NCBI GenBank assembly: GCA_019753175.1
Contig: JAIELK010000010.1
Location: 124,001 to 188,000, forward strand
DNA: 64,000 bases
Reading direction: 5' to 3'
Source: Hyphomonadaceae bacterium
Lineage (GTDB): Bacteria > Pseudomonadota > Alphaproteobacteria > Caulobacterales > Aquidulcibacteraceae
Of the stretch, positions 45,808 through 56,018 are shown piece by piece. Below the pieces are notes generated by a model. The model made no database searches, was not told the DNA's origin, and saw only the letters and a program-made list of their open reading frames with translations. Numbering within the stretch: position 1 is the first letter of the stretch; every line of letters starts with the position of its first letter. The translations under genes were made by a program, and so were the position numbers.

Positions 45808-46860
45808 CTAACCACCGCACGACTCGCGAACGATAAGTTCTGTGGGCAGGCGTTCGGAGCGGCTGCGCATCTTTCCCTCTCCGGCGTCCAACAGCTTGGA
45901 GACCAGCAACCGACCAGCCTTGGTGGTATCCTGCGCGATCGTGCTCAGAGCTGGCGTCGCATAGCGCGCGAAACGCACGTTGTCGAAGCCGATCACCGAA
46001 ACATCCTTTGGCGCCGACATGCCCGCATGACGCAAGGCGCGCACGGCGCCGAGCGCGATGAGGTCGCTTGCTGCGACGATCCCGTCAAAGCTCACATCGT
46101 GCTGGATCAACGCATCGATGGCCGCCTCGGCAGACTCCACCTCGAAATGCGCGGGCACGGTCAACGCCGGATCGGCGGCGAGATTCGCTTGCGAAAGCGC
46201 CTCCAGGTAGCCAGCGTAGCGCTGTGCAGGTTCTGGATCGTCGATGTCGCCAAGGAACACGATGCGCTTGCGCCCGAGGCGCGCCAAATGGGCGGTGGCC
46301 CGCCGCGCGCCACCGACATTGTCGCTGCCAACCGAGCAGTAATCTTGATCAGGGAGCTGCGCGCCCCAGACTACAAATCGGCTTTCGTGCTCTGCCAACT
46401 TGTTGAAGGCGCCGTGCAGTGTGCTCTGGCCGAGAAAAATCACGCCATCCGCGCGCGACGTCGACATCAGAACGGAGAGATCGTTGTACGACGCTGGCGC
46501 AACGTGACTCACCAGCAAGTCGCAATCCCGCTCCCGCGCCGCTTCGGCCAGTCCGGACAGAAGATCCAGGAAGAACGGGTCGCTCAAAATGAACTCTCGC
46601 CCTTGCGCCCGCGGCACGACGATCGCAATGGTCGCCTCCGCACCAATCGGGCCGGCCGGCATGTAGTGACGGAAAGGATAGTTCTGTTCGCGCGCGATCT
46701 TCCAAATGCGCTGCTTTGTTTGCCGATTGATCGCGGGGCTGTCGTTCAGCGCGCGCGAAGCAGTCGAAATCGAGACTCCTGCGAGCCGCGCAACGTCCTC
46801 AAGTGTCGTAGAACGCTTCGTCACGCCGGTCCGCACGCCAATCCTGTTCGTTTGTCCCAC
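45808..46860 (-). CDS. LacI-family repressor of the maltodextrin locus
   Basis: 350 residues. HTH TLEDVARLAGVSISTASRALNDSPAINRQTKQRI (about 19-52) with the hinge helix, then a periplasmic-binding-protein-like effector domain (IVVPRAQGREFI, DGVIFLGQST, GSDNVGGARRATAHLARLGRKRIVFLGD, GFDNVRFARYATPALSTI). A perfect palindrome stands 13 bases before its ATG, suggesting autoregulation. Effector expected to be maltose or a derivative. Convergent with the alpha-glucosidase, with a gap of eight bases. Confidence 0.92.
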   Translation of the reverse strand: MGQTNRIGVRTGVTKRSTTLEDVARLAGVSISTASRALNDSPAINRQTKQRIWKIAREQNYPFRHYMPAGPIGAEATIAIVVPRAQGREFILSDPFFLDLLSGLAEAARERDCDLLVSHVAPASYNDLSVLMSTSRADGVIFLGQSTLHGAFNKLAEHESRFVVWGAQLPDQDYCSVGSDNVGGARRATAHLARLGRKRIVFLGDIDDPEPAQRYAGYLEALSQANLAADPALTVPAHFEVESAEAAIDALIQHDVSFDGIVAASDLIALGAVRALRHAGMSAPKDVSVIGFDNVRFARYATPALSTIAQDTTKAGRLLVSKLLDAGEGKMRSRSERLPTELIVRESCGG

Positions 46861-46873
46861 TTAATGCATCGCC

Positions 46874-46887
46874 TGCAAAGTTTTGCA
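46874..46887. promoter_or_regulatory. LacI-type operator TGCAAA-GT-TTTGCA
   Basis: A perfect six-two-six inverted repeat in the 56-base gap between lacI and the GH97 operon. The same pattern, with two changes, occurs at 42300-42313 in front of the amylase gene. The position is suited to control both directions at once. Confidence 0.6.
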
Positions 46888-46916
46888 AGTGAACGCGCCG
46901 AATGCGGAGCTCAGCC

Positions 46917-48956
46917 ATGATACGACGCATTGTGTTGGCACTGGTGTGCGCATTCGCGCTGCACAGCGTCGCAAACGCGCAGCCGCTCGCTCGCATTGCG
47001 TCACCCGACGGCGCCAATGTCGTTGAGATCGAGATTAATGGCGAAGGTCGCGCCAGTTATCGGGTGGCGCGCAACGGCCATGCGGTCATCGCGCCATCGC
47101 GTTTAGGTTTCTTGCTGGTCGACGCCCCCAAGATCGAACGCAACCTGCGGCTCACAGCGCAGTCAACGCGCCGCTTCGATGAGACCTGGGAGCAGCCCTG
47201 GGGGGAACAACGGCGCATCCGCAACCGCTACAACGAACTGCGGTTCACGCTTACTGAGCAAACTGGCCAGCTTCGGAGCATTGATGTTGTCTTCCGCGTC
47301 TATGATGACGGCATCGGCTTTCGCTACGAATTCCCGGACCAGCCGCCGCTGCGCGATGTGCGCATCTTGAACGAGCTCACCGAATTCAATTTCGCACAAG
47401 CTGGAGAGGCGTTATGGACCCCAGCCCTGCGCTCCAACCGCGAAGAATACCTTTATTACCGCACGCCGATCGAAGAAATTGGCGTTACGCAGACGCCGGT
47501 GACGCTGCGGCTGGATAGCGGCCTCCACCTCTCGATCCATGAAGCCGCGCTCGTCGATTATTCGGGCATGAACTTGATGCGTATCGAGGGCCGCGGGCTC
47601 AATGCCATCCTGACGCCGGGCATTGGCGACGCCGCAGTCGTGCGCCGCGCGCCGTTCCACACGCCATGGCGCACCATCCAGATTTCGGAGAGTGCCGGTG
47701 GGCTCGTCGAGTCACGGCTTATCCTCAATCTAAATGAACCGAACGTCCTCGGCGACGTCTCGTGGTTCGAGCCCGGCAAGTATATCGGCATCTGGTGGCA
47801 GATGCATTTGGGCACTGCGAGCTGGGCGTCCGGCGCGCGTCACGGCGCCACGACCGAGACCGCGCTTCGATATGTCGACTTCGCCGCCCGCAACGGCTTC
47901 AACGGGGTTTTGATCGAGGGTTGGAACATCGGCTGGGACGGCGACTGGTTCGGCAACGGTGAAGAGTTCAACTTCACGCAACCCTATCCGGACTTTGACC
48001 TTGAACGTGTGACTGCTTACGCGCGCGAACGCGGCGTGCGCGTTATTGGGCACCATGAGACGTCCGCCAACGCCGCCCACTACGAAAACCAGATGGAAGC
48101 AGGCTTCGCGCTTTACCAAAGACTCGGCGTGCGCGTGGTGAAAACAGGCTACGTCTCAGATGCCGCCGGCGCGCGCGTTAACGCGGAGGATGGCCACGTG
48201 CGCTTTGCTTGGCACGAAGGCCAGGAGATGGCGCGTCATCATCAACGTGTTGTGGAGACCGCCGCACGCTACCAGATCGCCATCAACCCGCATGAGCCGA
48301 TCAAGGACACTGGCTTGCGGCGCACCTACCCCAATTGGGTGTCGCGCGAAGGCGCGCGGGGCATGGAGTACAATGCCTGGGGAAACCCCTCCAACCCGCC
48401 CGAGCACGAAGCGAACCTCGTATTCACTCGCCTGCTCGCCGGCCCGATGGACTTTACGCCCGGTGTGTTCGGCATGGAGACGCAATCGCCGGAGGGTGTC
48501 GCAACTACGTGGGCAAAACAGCTCGCTCTCTATGTCGTGATCTATTCGCCGATCCAGATGGCTGCGGATTTGCTCGAGAATTACGAGGCCAACCCTGGTC
48601 CGTTCCAGTTCATCCGAGATGTGCCCACTGATTGGGAAGAGACACGGGTCCTAAACGGCGAACTCGGCGACTATGTCACGATCGTGCGCCGCGATCGCAA
48701 CAGCCGCGATTGGTACTTGGGCGCGATCACGGACGAGCAACGCCGCACGCTGTCCGCCCCGCTCTCCTTCTTGCAGCGTGGCGTTCGCTACCGCGCGCAG
48801 ATCTATCGCGATGGGCCAAACGCTGATTATCGCGGCGCTGCGCGTAGCGACATCGTCATCGAGGAGCGTACTGTGACCAGCGCCGACACGCTGACGCTGG
48901 AGCTTGCGCCCGGGGGCGGCCAAGCCATCCGGTTCACGCCCCTGAGACGGCGCTGA
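46917..48956 (+). CDS. GH97 alpha-glucosidase (SusB-like), exported
   Basis: 679 residues. Signal peptide IRRIVLALVCAFALHSVANAQ. Domain order fits GH97: N-terminal beta-super-sandwich (to about 270), catalytic barrel with IGIWWQMHLGTASW, FAARNGFNGVLIEGWNIGWDGDW and the EPIKDTGLRRTYPN region with the expected acid and base Glu, then a C-terminal all-beta domain. Cleaves terminal alpha-1,4-glucose with inversion and calcium. TGATG coupling joins it to the esterase. ATG chosen at the signal peptide, with GGAG eight bases above. Confidence 0.9.
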   Translation: MIRRIVLALVCAFALHSVANAQPLARIASPDGANVVEIEINGEGRASYRVARNGHAVIAPSRLGFLLVDAPKIERNLRLTAQSTRRFDETWEQPWGEQRRIRNRYNELRFTLTEQTGQLRSIDVVFRVYDDGIGFRYEFPDQPPLRDVRILNELTEFNFAQAGEALWTPALRSNREEYLYYRTPIEEIGVTQTPVTLRLDSGLHLSIHEAALVDYSGMNLMRIEGRGLNAILTPGIGDAAVVRRAPFHTPWRTIQISESAGGLVESRLILNLNEPNVLGDVSWFEPGKYIGIWWQMHLGTASWASGARHGATTETALRYVDFAARNGFNGVLIEGWNIGWDGDWFGNGEEFNFTQPYPDFDLERVTAYARERGVRVIGHHETSANAAHYENQMEAGFALYQRLGVRVVKTGYVSDAAGARVNAEDGHVRFAWHEGQEMARHHQRVVETAARYQIAINPHEPIKDTGLRRTYPNWVSREGARGMEYNAWGNPSNPPEHEANLVFTRLLAGPMDFTPGVFGMETQSPEGVATTWAKQLALYVVIYSPIQMAADLLENYEANPGPFQFIRDVPTDWEETRVLNGELGDYVTIVRRDRNSRDWYLGAITDEQRRTLSAPLSFLQRGVRYRAQIYRDGPNADYRGAARSDIVIEERTVTSADTLTLELAPGGGQAIRFTPLRRR

Positions 48957-50227
48957 TGCGCGCGTTGGTCCTTTCCGCCTTACTCACTCTTGCCGCCTGT
49001 ACGACGCCGCAGGCGGACATGGCGCTCGTGACGATACGGGCGCGCGTGCCAACCGATTCCGGCCGCGTCTTTCTCGCCGGCAATCTCCCGGAACTCGGAC
49101 CCTGGCGCGCCGACGGCATGGAAATGCAAGGCGAGGGGCGCGATCGCAGCGTTACGCTTAGCGTTCGAGTTGGCACGTCACTTGAGTACAAGGTCACCCA
49201 AGGCTCATGGGATCGCGAAGGGCTGGGCCCATCGGGCACAGTGATGCCGAACAGCCGCATCGACGTGGACGGCGATGAAGAGGCGACGATCACCATCGTC
49301 GACTGGAAGCATGACATCAACGAATACGTCGCCGACCCTGACGGCGCGGGCGTCATCGGCCAGCTCACCTATTGGCGAGACGTTCGTTCGCCGCTCTTGG
49401 AGCATTCGCGCCACGTCAGCATCTACCTGCCGCCGCAGTACGAGGCGAGTCCGACTGCACGTTTCCCGGTGATTTACGCCCATGACGGGCAGAACCTATT
49501 CGATCCGCGCATCGCCAACACCGGTGTGGACTGGGGCATCGATGAAGCCATGCAGGCGCTTGTCGCCGACGGCGTGATCGAGCCAGCGATTGTCGTCGGT
49601 ATCTGGAGCACGCCTTCGCGGCGGTTGGAGTATGCACCGGCGGGGGTGTTGGCGCGCGTCTCCGAGGATATGCGGCGCGCCGCCGCGGATGAGTTTCCGG
49701 AAGAGTTGCGCGTGGGTGACGCTTACCTTCGTTTTGTCGTCGAGGAGCTGAAGCCGCGCGTCGACGCTGCCTATCGTACGCGCCCCGACCGCGACAGCAC
49801 GTTTCTCATGGGCGCGAGCATGGGGGCCTTGATCTCGGTCTATGGCATGGTCGAGCATCCGGACGTCTTCGGCGGTGCGGCGGGTCTATCCATGCACTGG
49901 CCGGTCGGTGTGAGCGACCGCACGATCGTGGAGCGCCAGGAGACTTGGAGACCGGCGATCGTCGCGGCGTTCACTCGCTACTTCGCCTCGAAGTCCCTCG
50001 ACCCGACTCATCACCGCATCTGGGTCGATCACGGAACAGGATTCCTCGATCACCTTTATGTCCCTTATCAGGAGGCGATGCTGCCGGTGTTGCGCGATCT
50101 GGGTTACGTTGACGGCGTAACACTCCAAGCGCGCGTCTATCCAGGCGCCAATCACAACGAGACGGCTTGGCGGGCGCGGTTGCGCGATCCGCTGACATTT
50201 CTGCTCCGACAACGAGCGGCAGAATAA
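48956..50227 (+). CDS. CBM20-like starch-binding domain fused to esterase-D domain
   Basis: 423 residues, lipoprotein by LAAC (Cys15). Residues 24-112 look like a CBM20: RVFLAGNLPELGPWRADGMEM and the following beta strands with LEYKVTQGSWDREG. Residues 135-415 are an esterase of the D/IroE class: VIYAHDGQNLFD, nucleophile GASMG with Ser288, and ANHNETAW with the catalytic His. A starch-tethered esterase is implied; its ester substrate (acylated glucan, phenolic?) is unknown. Fused CBM20-esterases are uncommon. Confidence 0.8.
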   Translation: MRALVLSALLTLAACTTPQADMALVTIRARVPTDSGRVFLAGNLPELGPWRADGMEMQGEGRDRSVTLSVRVGTSLEYKVTQGSWDREGLGPSGTVMPNSRIDVDGDEEATITIVDWKHDINEYVADPDGAGVIGQLTYWRDVRSPLLEHSRHVSIYLPPQYEASPTARFPVIYAHDGQNLFDPRIANTGVDWGIDEAMQALVADGVIEPAIVVGIWSTPSRRLEYAPAGVLARVSEDMRRAAADEFPEELRVGDAYLRFVVEELKPRVDAAYRTRPDRDSTFLMGASMGALISVYGMVEHPDVFGGAAGLSMHWPVGVSDRTIVERQETWRPAIVAAFTRYFASKSLDPTHHRIWVDHGTGFLDHLYVPYQEAMLPVLRDLGYVDGVTLQARVYPGANHNETAWRARLRDPLTFLLRQRAAE

Positions 50228-50252
50228 AACAAAACAGGTGGGGAGAGAGACA

Positions 50253-51830
50253 ATGGCGACGAAACCGAAGTTGAGCGCGGTCCAGATTTGGAACATGTGC
50301 TTCGGCTTTCTCGGCATCCAGATCGGCTTCGACTTGCAGAACGGCAACGTCAGCCGAATTTTTCAAACGCTCGGCGCGGAAATCGACGCGCTCCCTATTC
50401 TATGGATCGCCGCGCCACTGACCGGACTCTTGGTGCAGCCGATCATCGGCCATCTAAGCGACAAGACCTGGAATAGGCTGGGCCGTCGCAAACCTTACTT
50501 TCTGGTTGGCGCCATTCTCGCCAGCGCTGCTCTCATTGTCATGCCAAATGCACCGGCGCTCTGGATCGCGGCCGGTACGCTCTGGATCATGGATGCGGCG
50601 CTCAACATCACCATGGAGCCGACGCGTGCGCTGGTAGGCGACATGCTGCCCGACCAGCAGCGAACCACCGGTTACGCGATGCAAAGCTACTTCATCGGCG
50701 TAGGCGCAGTATTGGCGGGCCTGCTGCCCTGGGCGTTGACGCAATTCGGTGTCGCCAACACTGCCGCGCCCGGCATCGTGCCGCAAACCGTCCATATCGC
50801 TTTCTACGTGGGTGGGGCGACGCTCTTTGTCGCTGTACTCTGGAGCATCTTGACCACGAAAGAGTACTCGCCAGAACAGATCGCAGCGTTCGAGGCCGCG
50901 CGGATAGCCCAGCTCCCGATATCCGCTCAGGCCGAGGCGGTTGCAGCGCGCAGCGCCAGCGCATTCTTCACTGGAGGACTGATCTGGGTCATGCTGGGGG
51001 CCGCGGTCGGCGCGTTCGTGTACACCGCCCGACTAGACCCGCGCCCGGAAGCGCTCGCGTTTCTTGGCGACGCTGAGTTCCGGCAGGACCTGTATGTGCT
51101 CGCGGGTCTGATCGCCGGGTTTGGCGTCGTGCAGTTCGTCGCCGGCTTCATGCGCAGCGCCAATGCCAACGACAACGGCTTCATGGAAGTGGTCGGCGAT
51201 CTCTTCCGTATGCCTCGCACCATGCGTCAGCTGGCAGTGGTCCAATTCTTCACGTGGTTCGGCCTGTTCGCGATGTGGATCTACGGCACGCCGGCCGTCG
51301 CCGAACACCATTACGGCGCGGCGGACGCCGCAACAGCGGCCTATCAGGAGGCGGGCAATTGGTGGGGCGTCTTAGGTTCGATCCGCAATGGCGTTGCTGC
51401 AATCGGCGCACTGGCGATCATCTGGCTCGCAAGCAAACTTGACCGCCGTGTGCTGCACGCGACCTGCCTTGCACTCGGGGCTGCTGGATTCGCGGCGATG
51501 ATCCTCATCCGCGATCCGAATGCACTGTGGGCGCCAATGGTTGGCGTCGGCGTGGCGTGGGCCGCGATCGTGTCGGTGCCGTACGCCATCCTGGCAGGTT
51601 CGGTGCCGGCGCACAAAATGGGCGTCTATATGGGCATTTTCAACATTTTCATCGTCGTGCCGCAGCTGGTTGCCGCGACCCTGCTCGGCTTCTTGCTGCG
51701 GACGTTCTTTCAAAACGAAGCGATCTGGGCCTTCGCGATCGCCGCCGCCTCGTTCGCGCTCGCCGCGCTGGCGGTGTTGCTGGTTCGCGATGCGCCGGAA
51801 GACGCCTCGCCTGCGCCGCTTGGAGCTTGA
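50253..51830 (+). CDS. MFS oligosaccharide permease (GPH/SucP-like)
   Basis: 525 residues and about 12 helices. Family cues are [40 protein letters not shown], where the DKTW..RRKP loop 2-3 is typical of sucrose/maltose symporters in Caulobacterales, and [14 protein letters not shown] long cytoplasmic central loop (about 200-235) is present. Imports maltose or maltodextrin with H+. GGGGAGAGAG ribosome site. Three bases before the amylase lipoprotein. Confidence 0.88.
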   Translation: MATKPKLSAVQIWNMCFGFLGIQIGFDLQNGNVSRIFQTLGAEIDALPILWIAAPLTGLLVQPIIGHLSDKTWNRLGRRKPYFLVGAILASAALIVMPNAPALWIAAGTLWIMDAALNITMEPTRALVGDMLPDQQRTTGYAMQSYFIGVGAVLAGLLPWALTQFGVANTAAPGIVPQTVHIAFYVGGATLFVAVLWSILTTKEYSPEQIAAFEAARIAQLPISAQAEAVAARSASAFFTGGLIWVMLGAAVGAFVYTARLDPRPEALAFLGDAEFRQDLYVLAGLIAGFGVVQFVAGFMRSANANDNGFMEVVGDLFRMPRTMRQLAVVQFFTWFGLFAMWIYGTPAVAEHHYGAADAATAAYQEAGNWWGVLGSIRNGVAAIGALAIIWLASKLDRRVLHATCLALGAAGFAAMILIRDPNALWAPMVGVGVAWAAIVSVPYAILAGSVPAHKMGVYMGIFNIFIVVPQLVAATLLGFLLRTFFQNEAIWAFAIAAASFALAALAVLLVRDAPEDASPAPLGA

Positions 51831-51833
51831 CGC

Positions 51834-53216
51834 ATGTTCAGACCCATTCTCATCGCACTGTTCGGCGCGCTTTCGCTTGTCGCCTGCGATCGCCAGGCAG
51901 CCACCGACCCCTACGCGCCGCGTCCCTATGTCGAGCTGACCCATCCCGAGTGGGCGCGCGACGCGGTTATCTACCAGATCAACACGCGCCAGTTCACGCC
52001 GGAAGGCACCTTCAACGCCGCGCGCGCGCAGCTCCCGCGCTTACAAGCACTCGGCGTTGATATCCTTTGGCTGATGCCGATTCACGAGATCGGAGTCCAA
52101 AACCGCAAGGGCACGCTCGGCAGCCCGTACTCGGTCCGCGACTACTACAGCGTCAATCCCGAGTTCGGAACGATGGCCGATTTCCGCGCCTTCGTCGACG
52201 AAGCGCACCAGCTCGGCATGTATGTTATTCTGGACTGGGTCGCCAACCACACGGCCTGGGACAATCCGCTCGTGAGCGAACATCCCGAATGGTATGAGCG
52301 CGACTGGAAGGGCGACTTCCATCCGACGCCCTGGTGGGATTGGTCGGACATCATCGACCTCGACTACGATCAGCCGGGCCTGCGCCGCTACATGACCGAG
52401 GCAATGATCTATTGGGTCCGCGAAGCGGACATTGACGGTTACCGCGCCGACGTCGCCGGGTATGTGCCGCTCGACTTTTGGGAGACCGTTCGACGCGAAC
52501 TGGACGCCATAAAACCGGTATTCATGCTGGCGGAGTTCGACCAACGCGACGTGCACGCGCGCGCTTTCGACGCGACATACGCGTGGGAGTGGAACAATTC
52601 CATGCACGCTCTCGCCATGGGGCGCGCCGATGTTGGCGCGTTGTTCGGCTACTATTCCGGCAACCAGAGCGCCTGGCCGGAAGACGCCTATCGCATGGTC
52701 TATACCAGCAACCACGACCAAAATGCCTGGGACGCCACCGAGTTCGAGCGCTTTGGTCCGGCAGTGCAAGCGGCGATGGTGCTGCAATTCGTGGGCGAAG
52801 GCATTCCCTCGATCTACAACGGTCAGGAAGCGGGTAACGAAGAGCAACTCGAGTTCTTCGAGCGCGAGCCGATCCAATGGCGCGAGCACCCGCACGGCGA
52901 GCTGCTGCGCCGCCTCATCTCGCTGAAGCACGAGACAAGGGCGCTCTGGAACGGGGCGGCTGGCGCGCGCATGATTCCGGTGGTCAACAGCGCGCCAATG
53001 CACGTGTTTAGCTTCGCACGCTTCGATGATCACGGGGGCGTGTTCGCTGTGTTTAACTTCACCGGCCAATCGCAGCGCGTCACCTTTCAGCACAACCTGC
53101 ACCATGGCGATTTTGTCGAATACTTCAGCACCGAGGCGGCGCGCTTTGATGCAGCCACTGAACTCACGCTGCCTGCCTGGTCATATCGCGTTTATGTCAG
53201 GCGTACCCCGCCATGA
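51834..53216 (+). CDS. GH13 alpha-amylase-family lipoprotein
   Basis: 460 residues. Lipobox LVAC (Cys18), so it is probably anchored. GH13 residues: Asp206 (DGYRADVAG), Glu234 (MLAEFDQ) and Asp295 (SNHDQN), region I DWVANHTA. DHPTPWWDWSDI-like loop suggests a trehalose or maltodextrin branch of GH13 rather than classical amylase. Third GH13 in the locus, so each compartment has an enzyme. ATGA overlap with the antiporter gene. Confidence 0.88.
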   Translation: MFRPILIALFGALSLVACDRQAATDPYAPRPYVELTHPEWARDAVIYQINTRQFTPEGTFNAARAQLPRLQALGVDILWLMPIHEIGVQNRKGTLGSPYSVRDYYSVNPEFGTMADFRAFVDEAHQLGMYVILDWVANHTAWDNPLVSEHPEWYERDWKGDFHPTPWWDWSDIIDLDYDQPGLRRYMTEAMIYWVREADIDGYRADVAGYVPLDFWETVRRELDAIKPVFMLAEFDQRDVHARAFDATYAWEWNNSMHALAMGRADVGALFGYYSGNQSAWPEDAYRMVYTSNHDQNAWDATEFERFGPAVQAAMVLQFVGEGIPSIYNGQEAGNEEQLEFFEREPIQWREHPHGELLRRLISLKHETRALWNGAAGARMIPVVNSAPMHVFSFARFDDHGGVFAVFNFTGQSQRVTFQHNLHHGDFVEYFSTEAARFDAATELTLPAWSYRVYVRRTPP

Positions 53217-54490
53217 CGACTTCGATCCACACCAACGAGGAGATTCTCGCGTCCATCCTGGTCCAGATCACAATCGTGATCATGGTGGCGCGTCTTGCCG
53301 GGGTCGCAGCCTCGCGGCTGGGTCAGCCTCGCGCCGTCGGCGAGATTGTCGCCGGCCTGATGCTGGGGCCGTCGTTGTTCGGCTATTTCTTTCCCGCGCT
53401 CTCGGCGGCGATCTTTCCGGCCGACGCTGCACAGACGATGTGGATGCTCTCGCAAATCGGCCTCATCCTGCTGATGTTCCAGATCGGCAGCGAATTCGAG
53501 TTCGGACATCTGCGTAAAGGCGTCAACTCGCGCGCGGTGGCGCTTGTGGCCATCGCTAGCTTGTCGGTCCCGTTCGTCACGGGTTTTCTCATCGGTCGCG
53601 CTGCTGCTCCCATCTTGGCGCCCAACATCGATTCCCTGGCGTTCAGCTTATTTGTGGCTGTCGCCATGGCGATCACCGCAGTGCCCATCTTGGGGCGAAT
53701 ACTTGCCGAGTATGGCCTCACTCGCACGCCCGTTGGTGTGATCGCCATCACCGCGGCGGCAGCCAATGACGTCGTCGGTTGGATCGCGCTGGCGATCATC
53801 GCCGCCATCGTATCCGCCGGCTTCTCCCTCGGCGCTTTTTCGCTGCAGCTTGCCGGGCTACTGCTGCTGATGGTCGCGCTGTGGTTGTTTGGACGGCCGC
53901 TTGCCGCTTGGCTCGTGCAACGATTCCCGTCTTCGAGTGACCAGATCTCTCCTGCGCTGATCGCTGCTGTGGTGGCCCTTATGTTCTTGACTGGGGTCGC
54001 CACCCAAGAGCTCGGCATCTTCACGATCTTTGGCGGGTTCTTGGTCGGTCTGCTGTTCCACCCGCACGTTGCCTTCGTCGACGCATGGCGACGCACAATC
54101 GGCCAGTTCGTGCTCGTGTTCTTTCTGCCGATCTTCTTCACCCTCACCGGGCTGCGGACCAACATGCTGGGCCTCGACACCGCGTCGGAGTGGCTGTGGT
54201 GCGCAGCGTTGTTCGCGGCATCCGTTGCCAGCAAGATCATCCCCGTTTACCTCGCCGCACGCTTCGCCGGACTGCCGCGCCAAGAAGCCGCTGCGCTAGG
54301 TGTGCTGATGAACACGCGCGCGCTGATGGAGTTAATCGTGCTCAATATCGGGCTCAGCATGGGGGTCATTCCCCAAGACGTGTTTACCATGCTGGTAATC
54401 ATGGCCGTTGGCACGACGCTGATGACTGGCCCGTTGCTCAACCTGATCCCTTCTGTCGCGAGGAGCCGAAAGCCGCATGTCCACGCCTGA
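53213..54490 (+). CDS. CPA2-type cation/H+ antiporter
   Basis: 425 residues, 12-13 helices. [24 protein letters not shown] and the ND pair in [14 protein letters not shown] are KefB/NhaS-like. No C-terminal TrkA domain is present, unlike full KefB. Its stop overlaps the start of the halogenase-like gene by 14 bases. Placement in a sugar operon with a Na+:solute symporter suggests it maintains the Na+ gradient; inferred. Confidence 0.85.
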   Translation: MTTSIHTNEEILASILVQITIVIMVARLAGVAASRLGQPRAVGEIVAGLMLGPSLFGYFFPALSAAIFPADAAQTMWMLSQIGLILLMFQIGSEFEFGHLRKGVNSRAVALVAIASLSVPFVTGFLIGRAAAPILAPNIDSLAFSLFVAVAMAITAVPILGRILAEYGLTRTPVGVIAITAAAANDVVGWIALAIIAAIVSAGFSLGAFSLQLAGLLLLMVALWLFGRPLAAWLVQRFPSSSDQISPALIAAVVALMFLTGVATQELGIFTIFGGFLVGLLFHPHVAFVDAWRRTIGQFVLVFFLPIFFTLTGLRTNMLGLDTASEWLWCAALFAASVASKIIPVYLAARFAGLPRQEAAALGVLMNTRALMELIVLNIGLSMGVIPQDVFTMLVIMAVGTTLMTGPLLNLIPSVARSRKPHVHA

Positions 54491-55997
54491 AGCCTCCCGC
54501 GCGCTTCAGCACATTCTCATCGTCGGCGGCGGCTCCGCCGGTTGGATGAGCGCTGCGGCGATAGCGCATGCGGTGCGCGGCGGCTGCAAGATCACGGTCG
54601 TCGAGTCTGACGAGATCGGCATTGTTGGCGTCGGCGAGGCCACGATCCCGCCAATCAAGCTCTATAACCACACCCTCGGAATCGACGAGGCTGCCTTCCT
54701 CAGAGCCACGCAGGGCTCGTTCAAACTTGGAATCGAATTCGTCGACTGGGCGCGCCTCGGCAATCGTTACTTTCATCCGTTCGGTAAGTATGGCGTCGAT
54801 TTCGACGCTGCGCCGCTGCACCATCACTGGCTACGCGCCCGAGCGATGGGCGATCACACGCCGTTGCAGGACCTGTGCATGGCCTGGGTCGCGGCGCGGG
54901 ACGACAAATTTGACCGTCCGACGCGCGACCCGCGCCTCATCCAGTCCACATTCGACTACGCTTACCATTTCGACGCCTCACTCTACGCCAAGTTTCTTCG
55001 CGCTTATTGCGAAGAGCGCGGTGTAGTGCGCGCCGAAGGACGCATCGTCTCGGTCAATCAGCACAGCGAGTCCGGGTTCATTCGAAACGTTACACTCGCT
55101 GATGGGCGTGTGTTCGATGCTGATTTCTTCGTCGATTGCTCGGGCTTTCGTGGCCTGTTGATCGAGGACACGCTCAAGACCGGATACGAGGACTGGACTC
55201 ATTGGCTGCCCTGCGACCGCGCTATCGCCGTTCCTTGTACACGCACGACCTCGTTTACGCCCTACACACGCTCGACCGCGCGCACGGCGGGGTGGCAATG
55301 GCGCATTCCACTACAGCATCGGGTTGGCAACGGTCACGTCTATGCCAGCCGCTTCATGGAAGACGATGAAGCCGAGCGCATCTTGCTTGCCAACATTGAG
55401 AACGAACCGCTGGCGCCGCCACGCCGCCTCCGTTTCGTCACCGGGCGGCGCAAGCTGCACTGGCACAAGAACTGCGTCGCCATCGGCCTCGCCTCCGGCT
55501 TTCTCGAACCGCTCGAATCTACGAGCATCCACCTTATCCAAAGCGGCATCGCCCGCTTTCTTGCGCTGTTTCCTGGCCGCGAACCAGACCCGGTCAGCGT
55601 CGCGGAGTACAACCGCTTGACGCAGATTGAGTTTGAGCGCGTGCGCGATTTCATCATCCTGCACTATCACGCGAGTACTCGCGACGATTCAGAGCTCTGG
55701 CGATACACAAGAGCGATGCCAATCCCGGATACGCTTGCCTACAAATTGGAACAATTCAGCGCGGTTGGGAACATCGTCAGCGACGGACTGGAGCTGTTCC
55801 AGAATCCCAGCTGGCTCGCTGTGTTCATTGGTCAGGACATAATCCCGCGTCACTACGCGCCGCTCGTCGATCTTCGTCCGCCCGAAGAGTCCGCACGATA
55901 TCTGGAGAGCCTACGACGCACCATGAACCAAGCGGCGAGCGTCATGCCGTTGCACGAGAAGTTTATCGCCCGAAACTGCAAGGCGCAGGCGATGTGA
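54477..55997 (+). CDS. Tryptophan 7-halogenase-like flavoprotein (copy 2)
   Basis: 506 residues. FAD loop GGGSAG (17-22), GVGEATIPP, Lys83 in [17 protein letters not shown] and EPLESTSIH: the same complete catalytic set as copy 1 at 37711-39219, and clearly homologous along the full length (for instance [16 protein letters not shown] and FIILHYHA). The insertion and C-terminal halves diverge, so the two are old paralogues. Starts inside the antiporter gene. Confidence 0.85.
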   Translation: MSTPEASRALQHILIVGGGSAGWMSAAAIAHAVRGGCKITVVESDEIGIVGVGEATIPPIKLYNHTLGIDEAAFLRATQGSFKLGIEFVDWARLGNRYFHPFGKYGVDFDAAPLHHHWLRARAMGDHTPLQDLCMAWVAARDDKFDRPTRDPRLIQSTFDYAYHFDASLYAKFLRAYCEERGVVRAEGRIVSVNQHSESGFIRNVTLADGRVFDADFFVDCSGFRGLLIEDTLKTGYEDWTHWLPCDRAIAVPCTRTTSFTPYTRSTARTAGWQWRIPLQHRVGNGHVYASRFMEDDEAERILLANIENEPLAPPRRLRFVTGRRKLHWHKNCVAIGLASGFLEPLESTSIHLIQSGIARFLALFPGREPDPVSVAEYNRLTQIEFERVRDFIILHYHASTRDDSELWRYTRAMPIPDTLAYKLEQFSAVGNIVSDGLELFQNPSWLAVFIGQDIIPRHYAPLVDLRPPEESARYLESLRRTMNQAASVMPLHEKFIARNCKAQAM

Positions 55998-56018
55998 TCG
56001 AATTGGGGGAGGAGAGTA

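Noticed and set aside
37711-55997. Halogenated natural-product cluster
   Set aside because: No NRPS, PKS, prenyltransferase or tailoring genes accompany the halogenase-like proteins; the context is sugar utilisation.
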